DNA of 64,000 bases from Mycobacterium sp. D16Q14 (lineage in GTDB: Bacteria; Actinomycetota; Actinomycetes; Mycobacteriales; Mycobacteriaceae), in the NCBI GenBank assembly GCA_002013415.1, contig MAEX01000016.1, positions 62,001 to 126,000 on the forward strand. Direction: 5' to 3'. Positions 8,762-17,784 of the stretch are shown here, in pieces (positions within the stretch are counted from its first letter, which is position 1; every line of letters starts with the position of its first letter). The translations under genes were made by a program, and so were the position numbers. Below the pieces are notes generated by a model. That model worked only from the letters and a program-made list of their open reading frames with translations, did no database searches and had not been told where the DNA came from.

Positions 8762-9427
8762 GTGGCGCAACTGACATTCCAACGCGCCCGCACCGACGAA
8801 AAGAAGCGTCAGCGGGCGGCAGCGATCGTGGAAGCCGCACGGTCGCTCGCTGTGGAATCGGGTGTCACCTCGGTGACACTGACTGCCGTCGCCAATCGCG
8901 CCGGGGTGCACTACTCCGCGGTTCGGCGCTACTTCAGCTCGCATAAGGAAGTGTTGTTGCACCTGGCCGCCGAGGGGTGGACCCGCTGGTCGGACACGGT
9001 GTGCGCCGCGCTGGCCAAGCCCGGCCCCGACTCCCCCGCTCGCGTGGCCGAGGCTCTCGTACACGGGCTCGTCGACGATCCACTGTTTTGCGACCTCCTG
9101 GCGAACCAGCATCTTCACCTGGAACACGAGGTCGATGTCGAGCGCGTTGCTGAGGTCAAGCAGATCAGTAACGCCGCCGTGATGGCGATCGCCGAATCGA
9201 TCGAACACACGCTCCCCGAGATCGGCCGCAAGGGTTCACTGGACATCTTGGTAGCAGCGTTCTCGCTGGCAGCCATGCTGTGGCAGGTCGCGCACCCGCC
9301 CGAGGGCCTGGACCACGACTATCAGAATGAACCGGGTGTCCCGCCCGACTGGAGTCTCGACTTCGAGCCGGCATTGACACGGCTGCTGACGGCAACCTGT
9401 GTCGGTATCGTCGCGGACACGCACTGA
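8762..9427 (+). CDS. TetR-family transcriptional regulator
   Basis: From the GTG at 8762 the protein has 221 residues. The N-terminal helix-turn-helix includes AAAIVEAARSLAVESGVTSVTLTAVANRAGVHYSAVRRYFSS split over residues 18-60, the canonical TetR form ending in the YxxxRYF helix. The rest is an alpha-helical ligand domain. A GTG at 8744 is an alternative start but overlaps the operator repeat. It diverges from mmpS-mmpL copy B, a layout common for repressors of MmpL efflux in rapid growers. Repression relieved by an unknown ligand is inferred. Confidence 0.9.
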   Translation: MAQLTFQRARTDEKKRQRAAAIVEAARSLAVESGVTSVTLTAVANRAGVHYSAVRRYFSSHKEVLLHLAAEGWTRWSDTVCAALAKPGPDSPARVAEALVHGLVDDPLFCDLLANQHLHLEHEVDVERVAEVKQISNAAVMAIAESIEHTLPEIGRKGSLDILVAAFSLAAMLWQVAHPPEGLDHDYQNEPGVPPDWSLDFEPALTRLLTATCVGIVADTH

Positions 9428-9429
9428 GT

Positions 9430-10626
9430 TCAGCGCGTCGAAAGCGTCCACCCGGTCCTATCTGCCCAAGCCAGTGCGCGCGGATAGGCCTGCGCAAACC
9501 AGGGTTCCTTGGCATCCACATAGGCGGCCGGATCGCCACCCGACGCAGTGGCTGCGCGCTCGGCCGCGTGTTTTACGGCACGGTATTCGTCTCGCGCCTG
9601 CTGATCGGAACGCAGCCAATCCCTGAAGACCAGAGCGAACCGCTGTCCTGGCCACCCGTCGACTCGCAGATGTACCAGAACCGCGCGCCCTGGATCGCCG
9701 GAGCCGTGAATTCGCTTGCCCCATTTGGCCTTGTCGGCGTCATGCGGATCGTCTGAGGTGATGCCAGTGATCGGGGGCAGCCCGATCCCTGCCAGCGGAT
9801 CGGCCAGGGCATCTGCCACCTCGAGTGAGTCGACGGTTACCTGGATATCGATCACGTCCTTGGCATCGAGCCCGGGTACCGCGGTGGAGCCGATGTGGTC
9901 GATCCGAAGTGCCTTCGACCCGCACGCCACCGCGATCCGGTTTCCCGCGCGCTGCGCTTGTGCAGGCCAGGTGGGATCGGCGTGCACCAGCACCGGTGCC
10001 CACGGTGCCCGTTGCCGTGTGCGCAGGTTATGCGCATAAGGCGACAACCGAGTAGACCAGAGATCACGAACTGTCTGTGCGAGTGCTTCGGTGTCGCCTG
10101 AGTTATCCAGCCACACATCGGCAATCGCGCGGCGTTGTTCATCGCTGGCCTGCGCGGCAACACGTGCACGGGCGTCCTGTTCGTCCATGCCCCGATGCGC
10201 GATGAGTCGCGCCACCCGTGTCTCGATTTCTGCGTGCACCACCAGCACCAGATGGTAGAAGGGTGCCAACGAGTTCTCGGTGAGCAATGGAATGTCTTCC
10301 ACCACAACGGCATCTTCGCCCGCCGTGGCCATCAGTTCGGCTCGGCGGGCTCCGACCAAGGGATGCACAATGCCGTTGAGAGTAGCGCGGTGCGTGTCGT
10401 CCTGGAATGCGATGGCCGCCAATGCGGGGCGATCCAGGGCGCCGTCGGGCCGCAGAATCGAATCACCGAATGCCTCGACGAGCGCCACCAGGCCGGGTGT
10501 TCCCGGTTCGACCACTTCACGCGCGATGACATCGCTGTCCACGATGAACGCACCACATTCCGCGAGCGTTCGTGACACCGTGGACTTCCCCGCTCCGATT
10601 CCTCCGGTCAGGCCGATCCGCAACAT
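9430..10626 (-). CDS. coaE: Dephospho-CoA kinase with C-terminal GrpB/UPF0157 domain
   Basis: Catalyses the last step of coenzyme A synthesis, ATP-dependent phosphorylation of dephospho-CoA. The N-terminal kinase (residues 1 to about 200) starts LRIGLTGGIGAGKSTVS with its P-loop and contains the DIPLLTE segment typical of CoaE. From about residue 225 a GrpB/UPF0157 nucleotidyltransferase-like domain follows (DHIGSTAVPGLDAKDVIDIQV). This fusion is normal in mycobacteria, where CoaE is about 400 residues. It ends three bases from the convergent tetR stop. It lies downstream of rpsA on the same strand, as in M. tuberculosis, but is separated by a terminator. Confidence 0.95.
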   Translation of the reverse strand: MLRIGLTGGIGAGKSTVSRTLAECGAFIVDSDVIAREVVEPGTPGLVALVEAFGDSILRPDGALDRPALAAIAFQDDTHRATLNGIVHPLVGARRAELMATAGEDAVVVEDIPLLTENSLAPFYHLVLVVHAEIETRVARLIAHRGMDEQDARARVAAQASDEQRRAIADVWLDNSGDTEALAQTVRDLWSTRLSPYAHNLRTRQRAPWAPVLVHADPTWPAQAQRAGNRIAVACGSKALRIDHIGSTAVPGLDAKDVIDIQVTVDSLEVADALADPLAGIGLPPITGITSDDPHDADKAKWGKRIHGSGDPGRAVLVHLRVDGWPGQRFALVFRDWLRSDQQARDEYRAVKHAAERAATASGGDPAAYVDAKEPWFAQAYPRALAWADRTGWTLSTR

Positions 10627-10757
10627 GCCCGCAGTCTGTCACAGGGTGAGCGCCGCCTGATCACCAGCACCGCCGAGTCGACGCGAGGTGGTGGGCGGAA
10701 AGCGCTTCGCGGCAATGTGATTGACCGCAGCCGCCACGACTAGATGCGTGGGCATAC

Positions 10758-10790
10758 GAAAGGGGCCCCGGTACGTAACCGGGGCCCCTT
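10758..10790 (-). terminator. Terminator downstream of rpsA
   Basis: Inverted repeat AAGGGGCCCCGGT (10760-10772) and ACCGGGGCCCCTT (10778-10790) with a five-base loop, 18 bases beyond the rpsA stop. The T run is short, so termination may be partial and allow some read-through to coaE. Confidence 0.75.
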
Positions 10791-10807
10791 CCTTTCAGAA
10801 CACGTGC

Positions 10808-12259
10808 TTAGGCGTTGCCTGCCAGCTTCTCGCGCAGTGCGGCGAGCTGCTCGTCGTTGGCGAGCGAACCACCCTGCGACGCCGAATCATCGGACCGCGA
10901 CGAGCTGGAAGAACCGTTCGCCACGGCAGCGGCCTCCGCCTCGGCGGCGGCTGCAGACTTCTCCATCTGAACGGTGTGCATCTTGTGACGACGCTCGGCC
11001 TCGGCGTACCGGGCCTCCCACTCTTCACGCTGCTTGTCGAAGCCCTCGAGCCACTCGTTCGTCTCGGAGTCGAAGCCCTCCGGGAAGATGTAGTTGCCGG
11101 CCTCGTCGTAGCTGTCGGCCATGCCGTACTTCGAGGGATCGAACTCCTCGGTGTAGTCCTCGTTGGCCTGCTTGAGGCTCAGCGAGATGCGGCGACGCTC
11201 CAGGTCGATGTCGATGACCTTGACCATCGCGTCGTCACCAACACCCACAACCTGATCCGGCACCTCGACGTGGCGCTCGGACAGCTCGGAGATGTGCACC
11301 AGACCTTCGATGCCCTCCTCGACACGGACGAACGCACCGAACGGAACCAGCTTGGTGACCTTGCCGGGCACGATCTGGCCGATGGCGTGAGTGCGAGCGA
11401 AGTGGCGCCACGGGTCTTCCTGGGTTGCCTTCAGCGACAACGAAACCCGCTCGCGGTCCATGTCGACGTCGAGAACCTCGACGGTGACCTCGTCGCCCAC
11501 CTGAACCACCTCGGACGGGTGGTCGATGTGCTTCCACGACAGCTCGGACACGTGAACCAGGCCGTCAACCCCTCCGAGATCGACGAACGCGCCGAAGTTG
11601 ACGATCGAGGACACGACACCCTTGCGGATGGCGCCCTTGGTGAGCTGGTTGAGGAACTCGCTGCGCACCTCGGACTGGGTCTGCTCCAGCCAGGCGCGGC
11701 GGCTCAGCACCACGTTGTTGCGGTTGCGATCGAGCTCGATGATCTTGGCCTCGATCTCCTTGCCGATGTACGGCTGCAGATCGCGGACACGACGCATCTC
11801 GACCAGCGATGCGGGCAGGAACCCGCGCAAGCCGATGTCGAGGATCAGGCCGCCCTTGACGACCTCGATGACGGTGCCCTTGACGGCCTCGTCCTTCTCC
11901 TTGAGCTCCTCGATCGTGCCCCAAGCCCGCTCGTACTGAGCGCGCTTCTTGGACAGGATCAGGCGACCTTCCTTGTCCTCCTTGGTGAGGACCAGGGCCT
12001 CGACCTCGTCGCCCACGGAAACGACCTCGTTGGGATCGACATCGTGCTTGATCGACAGTTCGCGGGACGGGATGACACCTTCGGTCTTGTAACCGATGTC
12101 AAGAAGAACTTCGTCGCGGTCAACCTTGACGATGGTCCCTTCGACGATGTCGCCATCGTTGAAGTACTTGATCGTCTTGTCGATGGCGGCGAGAAAATCC
12201 TCGGCCGAGCCGATGTCGTTGACGGCTACTTGCGGCGAGGTGACGGTGGGACTTGGCAT
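10808..12259 (-). CDS. rpsA: 30S ribosomal protein S1
   Basis: A 483-residue protein with four S1 RNA-binding repeats, at about residues 35-105, 120-190, 205-275 and 292-362, seen as repeated GAFVDLGG/GAFVRVEEG and VHVSELSWKH/VHISELSERH signatures. The C-terminal part is acidic then Ser/Ala-rich and looks disordered, as in mycobacterial S1 (about 480 residues, shorter than the six-domain E. coli protein). It binds mRNA at the small subunit and promotes initiation. The ATG at 12259 is the natural start. The 5' leader extends to the divergent gene at 12469. Confidence 0.97.
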   Translation of the reverse strand: MPSPTVTSPQVAVNDIGSAEDFLAAIDKTIKYFNDGDIVEGTIVKVDRDEVLLDIGYKTEGVIPSRELSIKHDVDPNEVVSVGDEVEALVLTKEDKEGRLILSKKRAQYERAWGTIEELKEKDEAVKGTVIEVVKGGLILDIGLRGFLPASLVEMRRVRDLQPYIGKEIEAKIIELDRNRNNVVLSRRAWLEQTQSEVRSEFLNQLTKGAIRKGVVSSIVNFGAFVDLGGVDGLVHVSELSWKHIDHPSEVVQVGDEVTVEVLDVDMDRERVSLSLKATQEDPWRHFARTHAIGQIVPGKVTKLVPFGAFVRVEEGIEGLVHISELSERHVEVPDQVVGVGDDAMVKVIDIDLERRRISLSLKQANEDYTEEFDPSKYGMADSYDEAGNYIFPEGFDSETNEWLEGFDKQREEWEARYAEAERRHKMHTVQMEKSAAAAEAEAAAVANGSSSSSRSDDSASQGGSLANDEQLAALREKLAGNA

Positions 12260-12468
12260 GTGTTGGGTTGCTCCGGACAGGTTGTGTAGTAGGGACAGTT
12301 CTGCCTACAGCTAGCTTCAGCTGTGGGCGTGCTTTGACCTCCGCGCGTGCGGCAGAGATGCACAGCACCTTACTCGACTGCCCTCCACCAGGACAAACCC
12401 GGTCCACTCACCGGCCGCGGGCGCGTGGCGGTTACCGCACCCACCGGTGAGCTCGCAGCTACTCTTCG

Positions 12469-13632
12469 GTGGTGTCCTACGCGCCCGCACCCGCGCCCAT
12501 GCCGCCCCTGCCCGGATTTCCCCAGCGGATCAAGAAAGTCGGGGCGCCTATTGGCGTTATTATCGCGCTCGCGCTGCTAACGGGGCTGATCCTTACCGGA
12601 TTGCTGGTCTCCAATCCGGCCGGCGCGATGATCGGGCTGGTCTTATCGAGCATCGCGATCGGGATCGTTGTCCTGTCTTATCTGTGGCTGGACAGATGGG
12701 AGCCGGAGCCTTCACGGCTCCTTGTGCTGGCCTTTGTCTGGGGTGCGTCGCTGGCCGTCGTGGTCTCGATGATCCTCGAACTGGCCTTTGGGTCGGTCTT
12801 TAGCCCGGACGGCGCCACCACCTTCGGGGCGGTCGCCATTCGCGCACCCTTCATCGAAGAGGCCGCCAAGGGTGCTTTTCTGCTACTGATGCTGACTGGC
12901 CGCCGTCGTCACGAGCTCAACTCGCTGACCGATTGCCTCGTGTACGCGGGCATTACCGCCGCCGGGTTCGCGTGGCTCGAAGACATCGCCTACATCGGCA
13001 GCGGCAACACCGTGGGCGAGTCTGTGCTCACCGCGATCCTGCGGCTGGGTCTGGGCCCCTTCGCTCACTCGTTGTTCACCACCATGACGGGAATCGGCGT
13101 CTACTACTCGATGCGGCAACGTAGCGCCGTCGCGAAATTTCTCTGCATCCTGGTCGGCTACCTCGCGGCCGTGCTCATGCACGGCCTCTGGAACGGCTCG
13201 TCATTTCTCGGGTTCGAGGGCTACCTCGCCGTATACGTGCTGTGGATGGTCCCGATCTTTGTGCTGATGATCGTGGTCGGAGTGCGTAGCCGACGCAAGG
13301 AACAGCACGTCGTCGCCGAGAAGCTGCCCGGAATGGTCGCGGCCGGATTGGTCACCCCCAACGAATCCACGTGGCTGGGTTCGATCAAGGATCGCAAGCA
13401 CGCCATCGCCGAGGCCAAACGAATCGGCGGGGCCCCGAGCGGCGCCGCGGTGAAGAACTTCGCGGCGCAGGTTGTCGAGCTGGCGTTCGTGCGTGATCGC
13501 ATCGAACGAGGCTCTCGCGACCCGCGAGATGTCGCTATGCAGACCGAGGAGGCGTACGCGGTCATGGCCGCTCGGGCCGCCGCTCCGGTCTTGCAAGCAC
13601 TCTCGGGGTATCACGCTCCCGTCACGGGGTAG
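12469..13632 (+). CDS. PrsW-family intramembrane metalloprotease
   Basis: A 387-residue multi-pass membrane protein. After a Pro/Ala-rich cytoplasmic start there are about eight hydrophobic segments. The family motifs are present: EEAAKG in a helix near residue 125, AHSLFTTMTG near residue 201 and MHGLWNG near residue 233, the Glu/His sets that bind the catalytic metal. PrsW of Bacillus cleaves an anti-sigma factor; the mycobacterial substrate is not evident here. A soluble C-terminal tail of about 100 residues follows the last helix. GTG at 12469 or 12472 may start translation. It diverges from rpsA. Confidence 0.85.
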   Translation: MVSYAPAPAPMPPLPGFPQRIKKVGAPIGVIIALALLTGLILTGLLVSNPAGAMIGLVLSSIAIGIVVLSYLWLDRWEPEPSRLLVLAFVWGASLAVVVSMILELAFGSVFSPDGATTFGAVAIRAPFIEEAAKGAFLLLMLTGRRRHELNSLTDCLVYAGITAAGFAWLEDIAYIGSGNTVGESVLTAILRLGLGPFAHSLFTTMTGIGVYYSMRQRSAVAKFLCILVGYLAAVLMHGLWNGSSFLGFEGYLAVYVLWMVPIFVLMIVVGVRSRRKEQHVVAEKLPGMVAAGLVTPNESTWLGSIKDRKHAIAEAKRIGGAPSGAAVKNFAAQVVELAFVRDRIERGSRDPRDVAMQTEEAYAVMAARAAAPVLQALSGYHAPVTG

Positions 13633-13675
13633 CGTTACCACTGGTGTTGTCTAGTCAAAGACGATCAGGAGCATC

Positions 13676-15157
13676 ATGGCCGACATCTCGGAGCACGACT
13701 TGATAGACGTTCTCATCGTGGGCGCCGGAATATCCGGCATCAACGCCGCCGTCCGATTGAGCGCGGCGGGCCGCAGCTTTCATATCGTCGAGCGCCGAGA
13801 ACGTATCGGAGGAACCTGGGACCTATTCCGGTACCCGGGAATTCGCTCCGATAGTGATATCTACACACTCAGCTTCGGATACCACCCATGGCACGAGCGC
13901 AACACCATCGCCGATGGTGCCGACATCCGTGATTACCTCGAAAACGCTGCCCGGGACTACGGCATTGACCAACACATCACCTTCTCCGCCAAGGTGACTG
14001 GAGCCGACTTCGGTACCGATACCGATACGTGGACGATGCGCGTGGACACGCCCACGGGCCCGACGACCTACCGGGCCCGATTCCTCTATCTGTGCACGGG
14101 CTACTACAACTACGACGACGGCTACACGCCGGAGTTCCCGGGCATCGCCGATTTCGCCGGACAGCTGATCCATCCCCAGCATTGGCCGGAGGATCTGGAC
14201 TGCTCCGGCAAGGAGGTGACGGTCATCGGCAGCGGCGCGACGGCGGTCACGCTGGTGCCGTCATTGGCGCGCGCGGGCGCGAAGGTGAGCATGCTGCAGC
14301 GCTCCCCCAGCTACGTCTACCCCATCGATCGAGCCGATCGCGTCGTCGGAGTAGTCCGAAAAGTGCTTCCACCCAACCTTGTTCAGCATTTCGCTCGGAT
14401 CTGGCTGGGCGGGTTCAGCTGGATCATGTACCACGTGTGCCGTCGAGCACCAGGATTCGCGAAATGGTTCATCAGGCGGCGGATTTCCAAACGGCTACCC
14501 GCCGATTATCCGGTGGACGTTCACTTCAAGCCGCGCTACAACCCGTGGGATCAACGGGTGTGCGCCGATACCGATGGAGATCTCTTCGAGGCCATCAGTG
14601 CCGGCGGTGTCCGCATGGTTACCGACACCATCGACTCTTTTACGCCGTCTGGCATCCGGCTGGGGTCAGGTGAGGAACTGCGCGCTGATGTCGTCATCAC
14701 AGCGACGGGCCTCAACCTCCAGATATTCGGCGGTATCGCGCTGAGCGTGGACGGCTCCCCCATCGATTCCCCGAATCGGTTCATCTATAAGGGATATCTG
14801 ATCGAAGGAGTGCCAAACGCCGCATGGAGCGTCGGCTACACCAACGCGTCCTGGACGCTTCGCGCCGATCTGAGCGCACGGGCTGTCGTACGGCTTCTCG
14901 ACTATATGGATCGCCTCGGCTACACCCACGCGTATCCGGACCGGCACGGTGAGGACCTCGAAGCCCGACCGTTCTTCAACCTGTCATCCGGCTATGTAAG
15001 CCGCGGCGAGGACCATATGCCGCGCTCCGGGGTGAAAGGCCCGTGGGCAATCCGGCACAACTACGTGCTGGATCTGCTTGCTTTCCGCCGTGATCGAATA
15101 GACGAGAACATGCGATTCGGTACCGCGAAGTCAAAGGCCGTGTCCTCGGCCGCCTAG
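13676..15157 (+). CDS. Flavin-containing monooxygenase of the Baeyer-Villiger (EthA-like) type
   Basis: A 493-residue FAD/NADPH enzyme. The N-terminal Rossmann fold carries GAGISGI (about residues 17-23). The Baeyer-Villiger fingerprint FxGxxxHxxxW is present as FAGQLIHPQHW near residue 160, and a second dinucleotide motif (GSGATA) follows near residue 184. FRYPGIRSDSDIYTLSF is typical of the EthA branch, so ketone or thioether oxidation is likely, and activation of thioamide prodrugs is possible. An AGGAG-like site precedes the ATG. The gene ends overlapping the convergent marR by four bases; no EthR-type gene is adjacent. Confidence 0.9.
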   Translation: MADISEHDLIDVLIVGAGISGINAAVRLSAAGRSFHIVERRERIGGTWDLFRYPGIRSDSDIYTLSFGYHPWHERNTIADGADIRDYLENAARDYGIDQHITFSAKVTGADFGTDTDTWTMRVDTPTGPTTYRARFLYLCTGYYNYDDGYTPEFPGIADFAGQLIHPQHWPEDLDCSGKEVTVIGSGATAVTLVPSLARAGAKVSMLQRSPSYVYPIDRADRVVGVVRKVLPPNLVQHFARIWLGGFSWIMYHVCRRAPGFAKWFIRRRISKRLPADYPVDVHFKPRYNPWDQRVCADTDGDLFEAISAGGVRMVTDTIDSFTPSGIRLGSGEELRADVVITATGLNLQIFGGIALSVDGSPIDSPNRFIYKGYLIEGVPNAAWSVGYTNASWTLRADLSARAVVRLLDYMDRLGYTHAYPDRHGEDLEARPFFNLSSGYVSRGEDHMPRSGVKGPWAIRHNYVLDLLAFRRDRIDENMRFGTAKSKAVSSAA

Positions 15158-15648
15158 CTTTTGGGCTCGGTCTGCGCATCATCGAGCGCTGCCAGGTGCA
15201 TGAGCACTCGAAGGAAGGCGTCGCGATCGGCCGCAGACACCGCGGCAAGGATGCGCTTCTCATAGTCTTGGATCGCTTTCTGCACGGCGGTAACCGTTTT
15301 GCGGCCGCCGGCAGTCAATGACAACAGATTGCTGCGCCGGTCACTGGGGTCCGGCCGACGGTTGATCATCTTCCGATCCTGCAGATCGTCGAGCACGGCG
15401 ATGATGCGCGTGCGATCGGCGCCGATGGCATCGGCCAGACTGGCCTGGCTGCTCGCCTCCTTGTCTCGCAGCGCTGTCAGTACGGCGTACGCCCACATGG
15501 TCACACCGTGTGCCTCCAGCAGCGGCAGCTCCGCACGCATCAACGATCGACCGACCGGGACCATCAGCGCCGCGAGGTCGGGCCGGCCACCTGGGTTCTT
15601 TTGCGCCACGAGCATCAGAATAGACGACGCGGTGCGATCGTATTCCAT
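15154..15648 (-). CDS. MarR-family transcriptional regulator
   Basis: From the ATG at 15648 the protein has 164 residues (a TTG six bases upstream is an alternative). It has a central winged helix: TALRDKEASSQASLADAIG and the recognition helix DRTRIIAVLDDLQDRKMI, then the wing RRPDPSDRRSNLLSLT, the usual MarR pattern with the DPxDRR element. It probably represses genes for detoxification or the neighbouring monooxygenase. Being convergent with that gene, it cannot share a promoter with it, so the target is unproven. Confidence 0.88.
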   Translation of the reverse strand: MEYDRTASSILMLVAQKNPGGRPDLAALMVPVGRSLMRAELPLLEAHGVTMWAYAVLTALRDKEASSQASLADAIGADRTRIIAVLDDLQDRKMINRRPDPSDRRSNLLSLTAGGRKTVTAVQKAIQDYEKRILAAVSAADRDAFLRVLMHLAALDDAQTEPKS

Positions 15649-15805
15649 ACTCAATCATGGGTGTGCACCTATTATTTCGGCATTATCCGGGGAGGGACGG
15701 CCGGGAACGGGCACCGAATCGCGACACCAGCGAACGTGAAAGACGCCGTCGTTCCAGAGTGATTACCTTTTTGCGGAATTCAATGTGGGAAGGGGCTTGA
15801 TCGAT

Positions 15806-17117
15806 GTGATCACCTCATCCCAGCGCGCTGAGGCGCAGGCGGCCTCGCGTCGTCTTGCGGCGATCGGCGTACTGGTGGATTGACATGCCGATCCACACCG
15901 GGAGGATCCTCGTGATCGGTTCGCGGTGGACCGCTGGGATGAGGTGGCCGCTCAAGTGGCTGCCGCGCAGGGCATAACGCACGCGCTGGCATCCAGTCAG
16001 ATGCGTTACGCCTACGTGCTGCGGCATCGCCTGCGTGCCGTGGCCGAGCGATTCGCCGCCGGAGACATCGACTTTCGCACCGTCGCGTTTGATCATCGGG
16101 CGCACCGAACTCCTCGAAGACGACGCCGTGGTCACCGCCGTGGATGCGGCGATCGTGGCAGCGCTGCCCCGGTGGGAACGCTGGTCGATCAAACGGATCA
16201 CGGCAGCCCTGGACGCATTGATCTACCGCCATGATCGTGATGCGGTGCGCCGCACCAAAACCGCCACCGATGACCGGCATCTTGAGATCCGCTCCCTCGA
16301 TAGCGGCGATCCATTGGCCGAGATCTGGGGTGTGCTGCAGACTCCACACGCGGTCGCACTCGACAAGCGTCTCGAGCAGCTGGTGACCACCGTCTGTCCC
16401 GCCGACCCGCGCACCAAAACGCAGTTGCGTGCCGACGCCATCGGCGCCCTGACTCAGGGCCTGGATCGGATGCGATGCACCTGCGACGATGCCGACTGCG
16501 CTGGACGCAGCATCGCTGATACCCAGGTCATCGTGCACCTAGTCGCCAACCAGAACACCATCGAAGACTCCGAATGCACTGAGCCCGTTAAGGTATCCAG
16601 GTTTGGCGTCATCACCGCGTCGCAGGCACGCCAGATCGCGGCCCAACCCGGCACCCGGATCAGCACCCTGCACGCGAAGGACACCGACCGATACCGCCCC
16701 ACCCGCGCCTTGGACACCTACGTGCGCTGCCGCGATCAGCTGTGCCGCTTCCCTGACTGCTCACACCCGGCCGAGACTGCCGACCTGGACCACAGCGTGG
16801 CCTACGCCGACGGCGGTCGCACCGCGGCGGACAATCTGAAAGCGTTGTGCCGCAAGCATTATCGACTCATGACCTTCTGCGGATGGCGCGAAATCCGGGA
16901 GCCCGACGGCACCATCATCTGGAAAGCACCCACGGGCCACACCTACCTCACCACCCCCGCCGGCGGGCTCCTGTTCAACAACCTGACGCGAGCGCGCACC
17001 CACACTCAAGACCGCCAACGGCACCGCGCCACCGAGCGAAACCTCAACCAACAGAGACGACTCCAACGCACGCACGCACAAGCCGCACACGCCGAGGCCA
17101 ATCCTCCACCGTTCTAG
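15806..17117 (+). pseudogene. Broken DUF222/HNH endonuclease-type gene (13E12 repeat family)
   Basis: The reading frame from the GTG at 15806 codes SSQRAEAQAASRRLAAIGVLVD and is stopped by an in-frame TGA at 15881-15883. It continues in the same frame (VDRWDEVAAQ onward) until a one-base shift at the TTT run 16088-16090, where removing one T restores RTVALIIGRTELL. The remaining 340 residues are an intact DUF222 region and a C-terminal HNH domain (CRDQLCRFPDC, DLDH, NLKALCRKHY). The usual CRxHH is CRKHY here. Proteins of this family are multicopy in mycobacteria, with poorly known function. Two independent lesions make a functional product unlikely, although an internal start could yield the C-terminal part. 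Confidence 0.82.
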
Positions 17118-17164
17118 CCGGTGAGATGTGCAGGTACCCTGATCGTCGCCCTTGAAAGGAACCT

Positions 17165-17608
17165 ATGGCTATCGACCGCACCATTCCGGCGGCTCCCATT
17201 CGTGTGCATGTCATACACACCTTCACGTCGGCCCCCGAGGTGGTATTTGACAAGCTCGTCCAACATGAGAGCTACGAGTTGTTCGGACTGAAGGTAACCC
17301 AGGTGCGAGACTGCGACACCGGGCGCTACGGCGTCGGGTCGGCCCGTGGGCTCAAGGTCGGCCCGCTACCAGAGTTCTGGGAGGCGACCATAACCGCCGA
17401 ACGACCTACCTTGATCGAATACAAAATCATCAAAGGCTCGCCACTCAAGCGGCATTGGGGTCGTCAGGAGCTAACCCCTCTTCCCGATGGCGGAACGCGA
17501 CTGAATTACACAATCCGCTTCGACATGGCTATACCGGGCACAGCCGCGATTATGGCCAAGGCGCTGACTGGGGCGATCATCAAGGGCCTGCCGCAGCTTT
17601 GCCCCTGA
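17165..17608 (+). CDS. SRPBCC (polyketide cyclase/START-like) family protein
   Basis: A 147-residue single-domain protein preceded by a good ribosome-binding site (GAAAGGA, six bases before the ATG). The pattern HTFTSAPEVVFDKLVQHESYELFGL, then GVGSARGLKVG and a C-terminal long helix with TAAIMAKALTGAIIKGL fits the SRPBCC helix-grip fold that binds hydrophobic ligands. Many mycobacterial members are uncharacterised; the ligand cannot be inferred. It lies between the broken HNH gene and a permease with no obvious operon link. Confidence 0.75.
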   Translation: MAIDRTIPAAPIRVHVIHTFTSAPEVVFDKLVQHESYELFGLKVTQVRDCDTGRYGVGSARGLKVGPLPEFWEATITAERPTLIEYKIIKGSPLKRHWGRQELTPLPDGGTRLNYTIRFDMAIPGTAAIMAKALTGAIIKGLPQLCP

Positions 17609-17784
17609 GGCGCGACCCGGTCCACCACATCAACCGCGATTGCGGCTCAGTGATCTTCGAGCACTCATCACCTCGGCAGTCAGCTGCGCAGTGCTGATCA
17701 AGCATCAGGCCGAATCGCGCAGCAGACCCATGTTCGTAACATCGTTGTTCCAGTCAGCAACTTTCCGGTCGATACGGTCGCACG

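Noticed and set aside
9430..10626. CoaE fused to a GrpB-type domain as a possible novel fusion
   Set aside because: This two-domain form is normal in mycobacteria.
10721..12289. A 522-codon open frame on the plus strand opposite rpsA
   Set aside because: It is the antisense of a well-conserved S1 gene; its composition (Leu/Val/Asp/His-rich) is what high-GC shadow frames give, and no start signal was found.
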